Positions 17,188 to 25,919 of a stretch of DNA of 64,000 nucleotides are shown one piece after another. The stretch lies in NCBI RefSeq assembly GCF_004339245.1, contig NZ_SMGG01000005.1, positions 1-64,000 on the forward strand, written 5' to 3'. The notes beneath the pieces were generated by a model. The model searched no databases and was not told the origin of the DNA. It saw only the letters and a program-made list of their open reading frames with translations. Each line of letters starts with the position of its first letter. Positions within the stretch are counted from its first letter, which is position 1. Both the position numbers and the translations under genes were made by a program. Source of the stretch: Seleniivibrio woodruffii. GTDB lineage: Bacteria; Chrysiogenota; Deferribacteres; Deferribacterales; Geovibrionaceae.

Positions 17188-18876
17188 ATGGAAAAAACTT
17201 TTGTATGGAAAGTGGGCGGCCCCGCCGGTTTCGGCATAACCACGCTAGGGCCTGTTTTCGCAAAGATCCTTAAGGACTGCGGCTACTTCATTCACGGATA
17301 TCTGGAATATCCCTCACTCATCAGAGGCGGATACAACAGCTATCAGATGGTGTTCGGAAGAACCCCCGTAACAGCTCCGAAAAAGCGTATCGACCTGTAC
17401 ATCGCTCTGGACGATGTCTGCTTTGAGCGGGAAACTTTTGATGACGACACCATCGTAATAGGCGATTTCGACAACCTGAAAAAGGCTGACGGCATAAAGG
17501 GCATCAAGTGCAACGTGCCCCTTAAAAAGATTGTGGAAGACCTGAACGGAAAAGATATCATGCGAAACACTGCGGCACTGGGTGCCTCTGTTGCGGCGCT
17601 GGGTCTGCCCCGTGAGGTTATGACGGAAATTGTTGCGGCAAGCTACCCCGGCAAGATATCCAAACCCAACGTCGATGCGGCTCAGGCGGGCTTTGATGCC
17701 TGCTCATGCAAAATCCAGCTTGAAACTGCAAAGAACGGAGCCTGCAAAAGCATGGCGGTTATGACGGGAAACGAGGCCGTATGCATCGGAGCGATCCGTG
17801 CGGGGGTGTCATTTTTCAGCACCTACCCCATGACGCCAGCATCATCCATCCTGCATTATCTGGCAAAGGAAGCCCGCAACTATCATATAACCGTTAAGCA
17901 CGCAGAGGACGAGATAGCCGGTATCCTTATGGCCATAGGCGCATCCCATGCGGGCGCAAGAGCCATGACAGGAACATCCGGCGGCGGTTTCGCCCTGATG
18001 AACGAAGGCTTCGGTCTGGCGGCCATAACCGAGATTCCCCTCGTTGTCGCACTCTCCCAGAGACCCGGCCCCGCAACGGGCATGCCCACATGGACAGAGC
18101 AGGCCGACCTGCAGTATGCGCTCCATGCATCACAGGGCGAATTCGTAAGAGCTATCTATTCGCCCGCCGACCTTGAAGAGGCATACAAATTTACAGTGGA
18201 CGCTTTCAACCTTGCAGATAAATATCAGATACCCGTCATAGTACTTCTGGACAAATTCCTGTCCGAATCCCACTTCATGACGGACAAAATGTCCTCCGAC
18301 TACGGAACCATGGACAGAGGGCTTATCTTTAAAGGCAATCCCGAAAAACCCAACGAGCATTTCAAAAGATATGAGGAGACTGAGAACGGCGTTCCCACCA
18401 GAAGCATCCCCGGCACACCCGGCGGACTCTTTGTGGCTGGCAGCAACGAACACGACAAGTTCGGATTCGTAACGGATGCCGCCGACAACAGGGTATACCA
18501 GACCGACAGACGCTTCAGAAAGGAGCCGTTCATTGCGGCTGAGATGCCCCATCCATATCTGATAGGCAAAGAGGATGCGAAACTGACCTTCGTCTGCTTC
18601 GGTTCCATGAAGCAGATACTGCTTGAAGCAATGAAGCATGACGACAGGTTCAACTTCATCTATTTCCCCTCCGTGCATCCGCTCAACTGGGAAAAGATAA
18701 AGCCGCTGTTCGCAGGCAGAAACCTTGTTGCCTTCGAAAACAACAGAACCGCACAGCTTCGTGCGCTCATAGCCGAAAACACGGGAATATACATTCAGAA
18801 GACCTGTCTTAAATATGACGGTCGCCCCTTCTTCACCGAAGAAGTGCTCGAATACGTAGGGGAGGCGCTTAAATGA
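17188..18876 (+). CDS. korA: 2-oxoglutarate:ferredoxin oxidoreductase, alpha (gamma-alpha fused) subunit
   Basis: A 562-residue subunit that, with KorB, converts 2-oxoglutarate and CoA to succinyl-CoA with reduction of ferredoxin, or the reverse. The N-terminal third (about 1-190) is the gamma domain, starting KVGGPAGFGITTLGPVFAK. It continues with the pyrimidine-binding alpha domain, where SFFSTYPMTPASSI, HAEDEIAGILMAIGAS and TGTSGGGFALMNEG are typical, and a C-terminal domain II. The start is ATG 17188, with an AGAGGAA site inside the preceding gene; the longer ORF would overlap AMMECR1. It overlaps korB by four bases. The two-subunit form lacks a separate ferredoxin-like delta subunit here. 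Confidence 0.93.
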   Translation: MEKTFVWKVGGPAGFGITTLGPVFAKILKDCGYFIHGYLEYPSLIRGGYNSYQMVFGRTPVTAPKKRIDLYIALDDVCFERETFDDDTIVIGDFDNLKKADGIKGIKCNVPLKKIVEDLNGKDIMRNTAALGASVAALGLPREVMTEIVAASYPGKISKPNVDAAQAGFDACSCKIQLETAKNGACKSMAVMTGNEAVCIGAIRAGVSFFSTYPMTPASSILHYLAKEARNYHITVKHAEDEIAGILMAIGASHAGARAMTGTSGGGFALMNEGFGLAAITEIPLVVALSQRPGPATGMPTWTEQADLQYALHASQGEFVRAIYSPADLEEAYKFTVDAFNLADKYQIPVIVLLDKFLSESHFMTDKMSSDYGTMDRGLIFKGNPEKPNEHFKRYEETENGVPTRSIPGTPGGLFVAGSNEHDKFGFVTDAADNRVYQTDRRFRKEPFIAAEMPHPYLIGKEDAKLTFVCFGSMKQILLEAMKHDDRFNFIYFPSVHPLNWEKIKPLFAGRNLVAFENNRTAQLRALIAENTGIYIQKTCLKYDGRPFFTEEVLEYVGEALK

Positions 18877-19694
18877 AACCTGTAGAATACAACACCGGAA
18901 AAGTCCCCAACTGGTGCCCCGGATGCGGAAACTTCGCCATCTGGAACAGCATTAAAAAGGCACTCTCAACCCTTGAGATAGAACCCCATAAGCTCGCTCT
19001 GGTTTCTGGCATAGGATGCTCCGGAAAAATGGTCAACTATGTCCGAAGCTACGCCCTGCAAACACTGCACGGCAGAACAATGCCCGTAGCAACGGGAATA
19101 AAGCTGGCCAACCCCGAAATGACAGTTCTGGTTAACGGCGGCGACGGCGACGGATACGGAATGGGTCTGGGACACCTCATCCATGCCATCAGACGCAACA
19201 TAAACGTCACATACATAGTCCACCACAACAAGGTATACGGCCTCACCACAGGACAGGCCGCACCCACGTCTCCAGAAGGAACTGTCACCAAATCCACCCC
19301 CTTCGGAGTTGTGGACGCAACGCTTAACCCGCTGATCCTTGCCATGGCCGCAGGGGCTACCTTTGTTGCCAGAGGCTATTCCGGCGAATCGGAGCACCTC
19401 ACCGACCTCATCATGCAGGGAATAAACCATAAAGGCTTTGCCCTCATAGACGTTTTCCAGCCCTGCGTGACCTTCGGCGGCGAATATAAGTATGAATACT
19501 ACGACGCCAGAGTGACCAGGATGGACAAAATACCCTCCCACGACGAGGCGATAGCCCTCGCCACGGATCAGGAGAAACTCTCCATCGGAATCTACTCTCA
19601 ATACGAGCGTGCACCATATGAGGACAGGCACCCAGAAATAAGCAAACATACCGAACTGAAGGATATTTCCTCTCTGGTTCAGTCCTTCGTATAA
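18873..19694 (+). CDS. korB: 2-oxoglutarate:ferredoxin oxidoreductase, beta subunit
   Basis: A 273-residue TPP-binding subunit. NWCPGCGNF supplies cluster-binding cysteines near the N-terminus, GIGCSGK follows, and the diphosphate-binding motif is NGGDGDGYGMGLGHL with YGLTTGQAAPTS beyond it. Its length fits a KorB without ferredoxin domain. The GDG and N motif for magnesium binding is intact. It is coupled to korA by an ATGA overlap and followed by a strong terminator. Together with AcnA this gives steps of an oxidative or reductive TCA cycle of anaerobic type. Confidence 0.93.
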   Translation: MKPVEYNTGKVPNWCPGCGNFAIWNSIKKALSTLEIEPHKLALVSGIGCSGKMVNYVRSYALQTLHGRTMPVATGIKLANPEMTVLVNGGDGDGYGMGLGHLIHAIRRNINVTYIVHHNKVYGLTTGQAAPTSPEGTVTKSTPFGVVDATLNPLILAMAAGATFVARGYSGESEHLTDLIMQGINHKGFALIDVFQPCVTFGGEYKYEYYDARVTRMDKIPSHDEAIALATDQEKLSIGIYSQYERAPYEDRHPEISKHTELKDISSLVQSFV

Positions 19695-19708
19695 CAGATT
19701 TCTCTCAG

Positions 19709-19738
19709 GCTCCTCTTTTAAAGGGGAGCCTTTTTTTT
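19709..19738 (+). terminator. Rho-independent terminator of the kor operon
   Basis: GGCTCCTCTT (19709-19718) pairs with AAGGGGAGCC (19721-19730), with one G-T pair, followed by eight T. It lies 14 bases after the korB stop. Confidence 0.9.
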
Positions 19739-19749
19739 CGTGAAAAACA

Positions 19750-19868
19750 AAATGAGACTCTTCGCAATGCTCAGAGTGACAACCAGCCGTTTTGGCATGG
19801 ACACCTGTCATTCTGAACGAAGTGAAGAATCTCTAACACCGAAACTCATCGTAAAGCTCCGTATGACG
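19750..19868. repeat. Family A dispersed repeat
   Basis: GAGACTCTTCGCAATGCTCAGAGTGAC and, further on, GTCATTCTGAACGAAGTGAAG form two inverted family A units. Confidence 0.7.
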
Positions 19869-20069
19869 AAAACCAACGATATTCTGCAAACCATTATCAG
19901 CAAACAAATACCGACACACTGCATCCATAATTCAACACTTATCAAAGCATATAAACTTATCTATCAACAACTTCACTGATAAAAAAAAATTTCTGCACGT
20001 TTATTTCAGTGCATCAGAACTTTAAATTCGGAGAATTATAAACCGTATTAAACGATAATATTTTTCGTC

Positions 20070-20098
20070 TTGACATCTCTGCTTGAAAGTGGAAATAT
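20070..20098 (+). promoter_or_regulatory. Promoter of the cytochrome c peroxidase gene
   Basis: TTGACA (20070-20075), 17 bases and AAATAT (20093-20098). The same 9-mer AACGATAAT occurs on both sides, at 20051 and 20104. Confidence 0.6.
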
Positions 20099-20103
20099 TA
20101 CTC

Positions 20104-20126
20104 AACGATAATTTTTATTATTCGTT
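20104..20126. promoter_or_regulatory. Operator-like dyad over the peroxidase transcription start
   Basis: AACGATAAT (20104-20112) opposes ATTATTCGTT (20117-20126), an inverted repeat with a one-base bulge. Its left arm repeats the 9-mer found at 20051-20059, upstream of the -35 box. The arrangement suggests a dimeric regulator binding both sites; a redox or iron regulator would be reasonable for a peroxidase, but none is identified. Confidence 0.4.
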
Positions 20127-20146
20127 AGAAAATAAAGAGGTGGATC

Positions 20147-21208
20147 ATGAAAGTATTACACAAGAGTAAATGGGCTGATTTACTCGCAGTCGCTTCATTT
20201 TTCGCTCTGTTTCTGACATTCGGAACAGCAAGCGCAGACGCCCTTCAGAAAGAGGCACAGTCTCTTTTCAAACCCATTCCTGCAAAGGCTCCCGCCATTA
20301 AAGGCAACCCCGCAACACCCGAAAAGGTTGAGCTGGGCAAAATGCTCTTTTTTGAGCCCAGAATCTCAAAAAGCGGATTCATAAGCTGCAACTCCTGCCA
20401 CAACGTAGGTATGGGCGGTGTTGACTATCAACCCACTTCAACCGGCCACGGCTGGAAACAGGGTCCCAGAAACGCCCCCACAGTTCTGAACTCTGTGTTC
20501 AACGTTGCCCAGTTCTGGGACGGCAGAGCAAAAGACCTTGCAGAGCAGGCTAAAGGCCCCGTTCAGGCAGGTGTTGAAATGAACAACACACCCGCAAACG
20601 TGGTAATTACTCTGAAAAGCATGCCCGAATACGTTGACCTGTTCAAAAAATCCTTCCCCGGCGAGAAAGACCCCGTTACTTTCGACAACATGGCTAAAGC
20701 CATCGAAGTTTTCGAAGCAACGCTCATCACTCCCGATTCAAAATTTGACCAGTACCTGAAAGGCAACACAAAAGCACTTACCAAAGTTGAATCCGAAGGT
20801 CTCAAACTCTTTATCGACAACGGTTGTGCGGGATGCCACTCAGGCGTTAACGTAGGCGGCGACGACTACTACACAATGGGCGTTGTTGAAAGACCCGCCG
20901 ACAGCATCATGAAAGGCGACAAAGGCCGCTTTGCAGTGACAAACGCAAAAGCTGACGAGTTCTCTTTCAAATCTCCCACACTGAGAAACATAGAGCTGAC
21001 AGGCCCCTATTTCCACTCAGGCTCGGTTTACAGCCTGAAAGAGGCCATCTCCATAATGAACGTGGCACAGCTCGGTTCCAAACTTTCCACAACTGACATT
21101 GAGAAGGTTGAAGCGTTCCTGAAAACTCTGACCGGAAAACAGCCCAAGGTTGTTTACCCGATCCTCCCCGCTCCCACTGACCTTACGCTGAAACCCGCTC
21201 TCGACTGA
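20147..21208 (+). CDS. ccpA: Diheme cytochrome c peroxidase
   Basis: A 353-residue periplasmic enzyme that reduces hydrogen peroxide to water with electrons from c-type cytochromes. A signal peptide ends near residue 30 (FGTASA). Two haem-binding sites are visible, CNSCH at 81-85 and CAGCH at 227-231. The MauG/CcpA framework is shown by GKMLFFEPRISKSG, APTVLNSVFNVAQFWDGRAKDL and the late TLRNIELTGPYFHSG. Length and spacing are those of bacterial cytochrome c peroxidases. The ribosome binding site AGAGGTGG precedes the ATG. It appears monocistronic with its own regulated promoter. Confidence 0.95.
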   Translation: MKVLHKSKWADLLAVASFFALFLTFGTASADALQKEAQSLFKPIPAKAPAIKGNPATPEKVELGKMLFFEPRISKSGFISCNSCHNVGMGGVDYQPTSTGHGWKQGPRNAPTVLNSVFNVAQFWDGRAKDLAEQAKGPVQAGVEMNNTPANVVITLKSMPEYVDLFKKSFPGEKDPVTFDNMAKAIEVFEATLITPDSKFDQYLKGNTKALTKVESEGLKLFIDNGCAGCHSGVNVGGDDYYTMGVVERPADSIMKGDKGRFAVTNAKADEFSFKSPTLRNIELTGPYFHSGSVYSLKEAISIMNVAQLGSKLSTTDIEKVEAFLKTLTGKQPKVVYPILPAPTDLTLKPALD

Positions 21209-21225
21209 TAACAAGCCTCCTTTCA

Positions 21226-21253
21226 AAGGGTGCACTAAAAAAAGTGCACCCTT
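21226..21253 (+). terminator. Hairpin after the peroxidase gene
   Basis: AAGGGTGCACT (21226-21236) pairs perfectly with AGTGCACCCTT (21243-21253) around six A. The T-run after it is weak, so it is a probable but not ideal terminator. Confidence 0.6.
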
Positions 21254-21275
21254 ATGTTCAAATTCACACCATCTT

Positions 21276-21304
21276 TTGTCAAAAACTTATAAAAATATGA
21301 TAAT
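21276..21304 (+). promoter_or_regulatory. Promoter of the membrane chemoreceptor gene
   Basis: TTGTCA (21276-21281), 17 bases and GATAAT (21299-21304), 42 bases upstream of the start codon. Confidence 0.65.
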
Positions 21305-21346
21305 ATCTATCTGAATATTATTTTACTCCTCTGGAGCTTTAACAAA

Positions 21347-22966
21347 ATGAACATCAGAACAAAACTTCTCGCCGCAGTCACCGCAGTCAATATCATCATT
21401 ATTTCAATCTACGTTATCTACGCATCGGACATCAAAAGGGATGCGGTTTACAGCAGAATAGACGGAATACTCATCTCCTCTGCGTATTCTGTCACCCCGT
21501 TTCTGAGGGAATGGCATGAAAAAACGGCCAAGACGCCGCCCACAGAGGCAGAATATGCCGAGCTTATGGAAACTCTCTCTGAACCTGTTAAAGGTACGGG
21601 GGTGGAATATCTCTACGCTGTTATAGAAAAGGACGGAAAACTCTTTTTCACAGCCGATGCCGCAACGCCGGAAGAATATGCAAGCAAGGATTTCAGCGCA
21701 TACATGAGCGCATATGAGGACGCAAGCCCCAAGGTTGCGGAAGCCATTAAAACCGGAAAACCTCAGTATGACGAATTTACCGATGACTGGGGCACATTCC
21801 GCTCAGTCTTTCTGCCTCTGGGCAGCATAGGCGGGTATCAGACTGTAATATGTGTGGACTACTCCCTTGCGGAAATAAAGAGCGAAGTCAACTCCGCCAT
21901 TCTCGGAGCACTCTGGAGGGGCGGGCTGCTTTTTCTGATATCGACAGCCGCTCTGGTTCTGCTTCTGAATCCCATAATAAAAAATGCACGGTCGATAATA
22001 AGCCGTCTGGAGAGCATGTCGTCAGAAGGGCTTGACCTGCGCTCGAAAGTTGACATCAACTCAGGGGACGAGTTCGGAAAAATAGCGAACCATTTCAATA
22101 ACTTTATAGACACCACCCGTGCCGCACTCTCGGACATCATGAGCCAGGTGGAGGTTATAACAGGTTCCGGCAGGAGACTTAAAACCAGTGTTCAGGAGAT
22201 ATACGGCGGGATAAGCTCGCAGGGGCAGGAGATAGAGATGCTGATGCAGTCGCTGAACGAGATGAACCTCAGCATAACCCAGATAGCCGAAAGCGCAGTG
22301 GAGACATCGCAGAAATCCACCGACACGCTTAACATAACCTCCGACAGCAGAAAATCCGTCGACACAACAGTGGCGCAGATCGAGCAGATAGCCGCAAGCG
22401 TTGAGCAGAACAAAAAATTCATAGAGAATCTTCAGCAGTCCGCAGAGGCAATCGGCTCAATCAGCAGCGTTATAAACGATATCGCCGACCAGACCAACCT
22501 GCTGGCGCTGAACGCCGCAATTGAGGCCGCAAGAGCCGGAGAACACGGCAGAGGTTTCGCAGTGGTGGCGGACGAGGTGCGGAAGCTGGCGGAAAAGACC
22601 CAAAGCTCAACCAAAGAGATAGACAGCATGATAGCCGCTCTTCAGGGCGAGATGCAGGGCATAGTTGAGAACTTTACCGAAACGACAAGAAAGTCTGAGA
22701 AAGGCAAAGATATAGCCGTTGTTATCGGCGCTAGCATAAGCAGGATAAACGAACATACGAACGTCACATCGGATATGATAGGCAGGATAGCCTCGGCCGC
22801 CGAAGAGCAGGCCGCAACCAGCGAGGAAATAACCTGCAAAGTTGGTAACATAAACGAGATAGCGCATAAGAATACTGATGATCTGGAAGAGATAAACAGC
22901 TCCGCCGCAGAACTTAACAGCGTTGTGACGGAGCTGAAAAAAGCAGTTTCCGTGTTCAGAATTTAA
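21347..22966 (+). CDS. Membrane methyl-accepting chemotaxis protein
   Basis: A 539-residue transmembrane receptor. The first membrane helix is about residues 8-28. A periplasmic sensor of roughly 150 residues follows and looks like a single Cache domain ([44 protein letters not shown]). The second helix is about 182-206, then a HAMP domain and a long signalling domain with [28 protein letters not shown] precedes the ATG. No C-terminal CheR-binding pentapeptide is seen. The gene ends four bases inside the convergent dehydrogenase gene. The ligand is unknown. Confidence 0.92.
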   Translation: MNIRTKLLAAVTAVNIIIISIYVIYASDIKRDAVYSRIDGILISSAYSVTPFLREWHEKTAKTPPTEAEYAELMETLSEPVKGTGVEYLYAVIEKDGKLFFTADAATPEEYASKDFSAYMSAYEDASPKVAEAIKTGKPQYDEFTDDWGTFRSVFLPLGSIGGYQTVICVDYSLAEIKSEVNSAILGALWRGGLLFLISTAALVLLLNPIIKNARSIISRLESMSSEGLDLRSKVDINSGDEFGKIANHFNNFIDTTRAALSDIMSQVEVITGSGRRLKTSVQEIYGGISSQGQEIEMLMQSLNEMNLSITQIAESAVETSQKSTDTLNITSDSRKSVDTTVAQIEQIAASVEQNKKFIENLQQSAEAIGSISSVINDIADQTNLLALNAAIEAARAGEHGRGFAVVADEVRKLAEKTQSSTKEIDSMIAALQGEMQGIVENFTETTRKSEKGKDIAVVIGASISRINEHTNVTSDMIGRIASAAEEQAATSEEITCKVGNINEIAHKNTDDLEEINSSAAELNSVVTELKKAVSVFRI

Positions 22967-23907
22967 AGGGCGTTGTTAGGCGTTTTGCCTGCAAAAACAG
23001 AGAGAACGCTATCGCAGCAGAGTGCACCCATTGCCGCTCTGGTGTCTGTTGTGCCGCTGCCGATGTGGGGAGCGAGCACCACGTTGTCCAGAGCGAAAAG
23101 ACGCTCCTCGATGACGGGCTCGAACTCGTAAACATCCAGTCCGGCGGCAAATATCAGCTTCTGCTCCAGAGCATCCGCCAGATCGGACTCCTTAACTATC
23201 TCCCCTCTGCCGATGTTCACCAGAACCGAGGTGGGCTTCATCTGTTTAAAGGCATCCATTGTGAATTTATGCTTTGTGCCTTCATTTGCGGGGGCTGTTA
23301 TGATTATGAAGTCGGATTTTCTCAGCAGTTTTTCAAAGTCCACGAATGAGGCGTTCATAGCCATTTCCGCAGAGTATTTCTTAGAACGTGAGTGATAGAG
23401 TATCTTCATGTTGAATCCGGCGGCCATTCTGGCAACAGCCTGCCCGATGCGTCCGAAACCGAATATGCCTATGGTCTTTCCGTAGAAATCAACCCCCAGC
23501 ATCATGTCGGATTTCCAGCCCCTGAACTTTCTGTCACGGGTGAATTTGTCCGATTCCACTATGCGCCTTCCGGCGGCCATCATCAGCGAAAAGCCAAGCT
23601 CCGCAGTGGCCTGAGTGAGCACGTCCGGTGTGTTGCAGACGGTTATTCCCAGTTCTTTTGCCGCCGCAACGTCTATGTTGTTATAGCCAACCGCATAGTT
23701 CGCCACAACCTTCAGGTTCGGGCATCCTTTCATAAAATCGGCGGTGATTTTGTCGCTGAGCATTGAAATGACAGCGTCCGCATCCTTCGCCCTTTCGGCA
23801 AGCTCTGCGGGTGTCAGCGGATCATCGGTGTTGTTGTAGTCAACTTCATGCCCCTCAAGATGTTTCAGCACATCATAGGGCAGTTTTGCGGTCACAAGAA
23901 TCTTCAT
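22963..23907 (-). CDS. D-isomer 2-hydroxyacid dehydrogenase (glyoxylate reductase-like)
   Basis: A 314-residue NAD(P)H-dependent dehydrogenase. The Rossmann motif is [15 protein letters not shown], and the catalytic residues are the arginine in NIGRGEIV, an acid in GLDVYEFEP and the histidine in [13 protein letters not shown]. The overall pattern matches glyoxylate/hydroxypyruvate reductases, but lactate or other 2-oxoacids are possible substrates. I start at the second methionine (23907) because GGGGGAGAG lies directly upstream; the longer ORF adds 11 unlikely residues. It is convergent with the chemoreceptor and divergent from gatC. Confidence 0.9.
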   Translation of the reverse strand: MKILVTAKLPYDVLKHLEGHEVDYNNTDDPLTPAELAERAKDADAVISMLSDKITADFMKGCPNLKVVANYAVGYNNIDVAAAKELGITVCNTPDVLTQATAELGFSLMMAAGRRIVESDKFTRDRKFRGWKSDMMLGVDFYGKTIGIFGFGRIGQAVARMAAGFNMKILYHSRSKKYSAEMAMNASFVDFEKLLRKSDFIIITAPANEGTKHKFTMDAFKQMKPTSVLVNIGRGEIVKESDLADALEQKLIFAAGLDVYEFEPVIEERLFALDNVVLAPHIGSGTTDTRAAMGALCCDSVLSVFAGKTPNNAL

Positions 23908-23994
23908 TCTCTCCCCCGTTTCAATTTTTCGAAAAGTCATATCGCATGAAATTAATTAATCGGCATCTTACTCCAATTTTGTAAACAATCAAAC

Positions 23995-24023
23995 TTGAAA
24001 AATATCTGAAAGAAAGTCATAAT
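23995..24023 (+). promoter_or_regulatory. Promoter of the gatCAB operon
   Basis: TTGAAA (23995-24000), 17 bases and CATAAT (24018-24023). The predicted transcription start near 24030 lies downstream of the first ATG (24022) and so favours the GTG at 24058 as gatC start. Confidence 0.6.
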
Positions 24024-24057
24024 GTCATTTCTCATTAAAACCATAGAGGTATGCAAA

Positions 24058-24351
24058 GTGTCCCAAACCGTTTCAAAACAGGATGTACTGCACATCGCAA
24101 CCCTCGCCAGACTGAAGTTTGACGACGAGCAGGCCGAACGATTCACAAATGACCTTAACAACATTTTAGGCTATATCGAAAAGCTGAACGAACTTAATAC
24201 CGACAACATAGAACCCACTTCCCACGCACTTGACGTTTTCACCGTCACCCGTGAGGACAAAGCCGCACCCTCACTCTCGAACGAAGACGCAGTGAGAAAC
24301 GCTCCCAAATCTGAAAACGGCATGTTCCGCGTGCCCAAAGTAATAGAATAA
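24058..24351 (+). CDS. gatC: Asp-tRNA(Asn)/Glu-tRNA(Gln) amidotransferase subunit C
   Basis: A 97-residue subunit that stabilises the GatA-GatB complex, which amidates Glu-tRNA(Gln) or Asp-tRNA(Asn). The family core is HIATLARLKFDDEQAERF, LNNILGYIEKLNELNT and IEPTSHALD. The GTG at 24058 is chosen because AGAGGT sits seven bases upstream and the mapped promoter excludes the earlier ATG; the length then equals the family norm. The next gene, gatA, starts 11 bases after the stop. Confidence 0.93.
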   Translation: MSQTVSKQDVLHIATLARLKFDDEQAERFTNDLNNILGYIEKLNELNTDNIEPTSHALDVFTVTREDKAAPSLSNEDAVRNAPKSENGMFRVPKVIE

Positions 24352-24362
24352 GAGGCGCACAC

Positions 24363-25814
24363 ATGCTGGGATATACATTAAAACAACTCTCCGAAGCTCT
24401 TCAGAAAAAAGAGTTTTCCTCGGCGGAACTTACTCAGTTCTATCTGGACAGAATACAGAAATATGACGGCGAAATAGCCGCTTACAACTTTGTTAACGAA
24501 AACGTGCTGACGCAGGCAAAAGCTGTGGACGAAAGACGTGCGAAGGGCGAAGCTCTGCCCGCTTACGCAGGTATCCCCATGGCTCTGAAAGACCTTATCA
24601 TTCAGAAGGATATGCCCGCAACATGCAGCTCAAGGATCCTGGAAGGCTTCGTTCCCCCTTTTCAGGGAACGGCTGCACAGCTTCTTGAGGACGCAGGGTT
24701 CCTCTGCCTCGGCAAACTGAGCATGGACGAGTTCGCAATGGGCTCATCCAACGAAACAGCCTACTACAAAAAGACAAAAAACCCATGGGATACCACCCGT
24801 GTTCCCGGCGGTTCATCAGGCGGCTCTGCGGCGGCTGTTGCGGCAGGGCTTACAACTTTCGCTCTGGGCAGTGACACAGGCGGCTCAATCCGTCAGCCCG
24901 CTTCCCTCTGCGGCATCACCGGAATGAAACCCACCTACGGAAGGGTTTCACGCTTCGGACTCATCGCATTTGCATCATCACTTGACCAGATAGGCCCCAT
25001 GACGGCAACCATTCAGGACAACGCCGCCGTGCTCTCTGTCATCGGCAAATATGACAAAAAGGATTCAACCAGCCTCGACGTTGCGCAGGAGGACTACACC
25101 AAATACCTCACAGGCGACGTTAAAGGCATGAAAATAGGCGTTCCCAGAGAATACTTTGCGGAAGGTATCACCGCCGAGGTGCGTGAGTGCGTTAACAACG
25201 CAATCAAAGCATACGAGGCAATGGGATGCGAGATAGTGGACATCAGCATGCCCCACACGGAATATGCTGTGGCCACCTACTACATCATCGCAACAGCGGA
25301 AGCATCAAGCAACCTCGGACGCTACGACGGAATCCGCTTCGGATACCGTGCGGAAGCGGACAGCCTTAAAGACATGTTCTATGAGACCCGCTCCCAGGGC
25401 TTCGGAGACGAGGTTAAACGCCGCATCATGCTCGGAACCTACGTTCTCAGTGCAGGCTACTACGATGCATACTATATAAAGGCACAGAAGGTCAGAACCC
25501 TTATCAAACAGGACTTTGTGGACGCATTTGAAAAGGTTGACGCCATAATCTGCCCAACGTCCCCCACAACCGCTTTCAAAGCAGGCGAAAAGATGAGCGA
25601 TCCTCTCCAGATGTACCTCAGCGACATCAACACCATTTCGCTGAACCTCTACGGCGGCTGCGGCCTCTCAATGCCTTGCGGATTCGGAAGCGACGGAATG
25701 CCCATCGGCGTTCAGCTTCTGGGCAAATATTTTGACGAGGGCAGACTCTATAACCTCGCATATGCATTCGAACAGCAGGCAAAACTGCCCGTTATGCCCG
25801 AAAAACTGAAATAA
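24363..25814 (+). CDS. gatA: Asp-tRNA(Asn)/Glu-tRNA(Gln) amidotransferase subunit A
   Basis: A 483-residue amidase that releases ammonia from glutamine for transamidation. The Ser-cisSer-Lys triad is in place: the lysine in ALKDLI, the GGSSGGSAAAVA loop, and the nucleophile serine in GSDTGGSIRQPAS. Length is standard. AAGAGG precedes the ATG. A 105-base spacer carrying a family C repeat separates it from gatB, which is unusual for an operon encoding one complex. Confidence 0.96.
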   Translation: MLGYTLKQLSEALQKKEFSSAELTQFYLDRIQKYDGEIAAYNFVNENVLTQAKAVDERRAKGEALPAYAGIPMALKDLIIQKDMPATCSSRILEGFVPPFQGTAAQLLEDAGFLCLGKLSMDEFAMGSSNETAYYKKTKNPWDTTRVPGGSSGGSAAAVAAGLTTFALGSDTGGSIRQPASLCGITGMKPTYGRVSRFGLIAFASSLDQIGPMTATIQDNAAVLSVIGKYDKKDSTSLDVAQEDYTKYLTGDVKGMKIGVPREYFAEGITAEVRECVNNAIKAYEAMGCEIVDISMPHTEYAVATYYIIATAEASSNLGRYDGIRFGYRAEADSLKDMFYETRSQGFGDEVKRRIMLGTYVLSAGYYDAYYIKAQKVRTLIKQDFVDAFEKVDAIICPTSPTTAFKAGEKMSDPLQMYLSDINTISLNLYGGCGLSMPCGFGSDGMPIGVQLLGKYFDEGRLYNLAYAFEQQAKLPVMPEKLK

Positions 25815-25822
25815 AAAGAATG

Positions 25823-25900
25823 TAAATCCCCCTCAGTCCCCCTTTGCCAAAGGGGGAATAAAGCTCCCTCCTTTTTCAAAGGAGGGTTGGGGTGGATTTA
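25823..25900 (+). repeat. Family C repeat, long form, between gatA and gatB
   Basis: The outer arms TAAATCC (25823-25829) and GGATTTA (25894-25900) enclose two perfect hairpins: TCCCCCTTT with AAAGGGGGA (25837-25857) and CCCTCCTTT with AAAGGAGGG (25866-25886). The whole can fold as a three-way junction. Shorter relatives are at 194-230 and 40601-40627. Confidence 0.75.
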
Positions 25901-25919
25901 AATTATAAGGATAAAGAAA

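Larger units (their letters stand above)
19739..20146. other. Intergenic region: family A repeat, then peroxidase promoter
   Basis: Family A units occupy 19750-19868. From about 19870 to 20060 the DNA is AT-rich with no recognised feature. The promoter and operator-like dyad of the peroxidase gene lie at 20051-20126. A small forward ORF (19740-19979) is made of repeat sequence and is rejected. Confidence 0.7.

Noticed and set aside
19740-19979. Forward ORF of 79 codons after the kor terminator
   Set aside because: Encodes HSERSEESL, the known mistranslation of the family A repeat.
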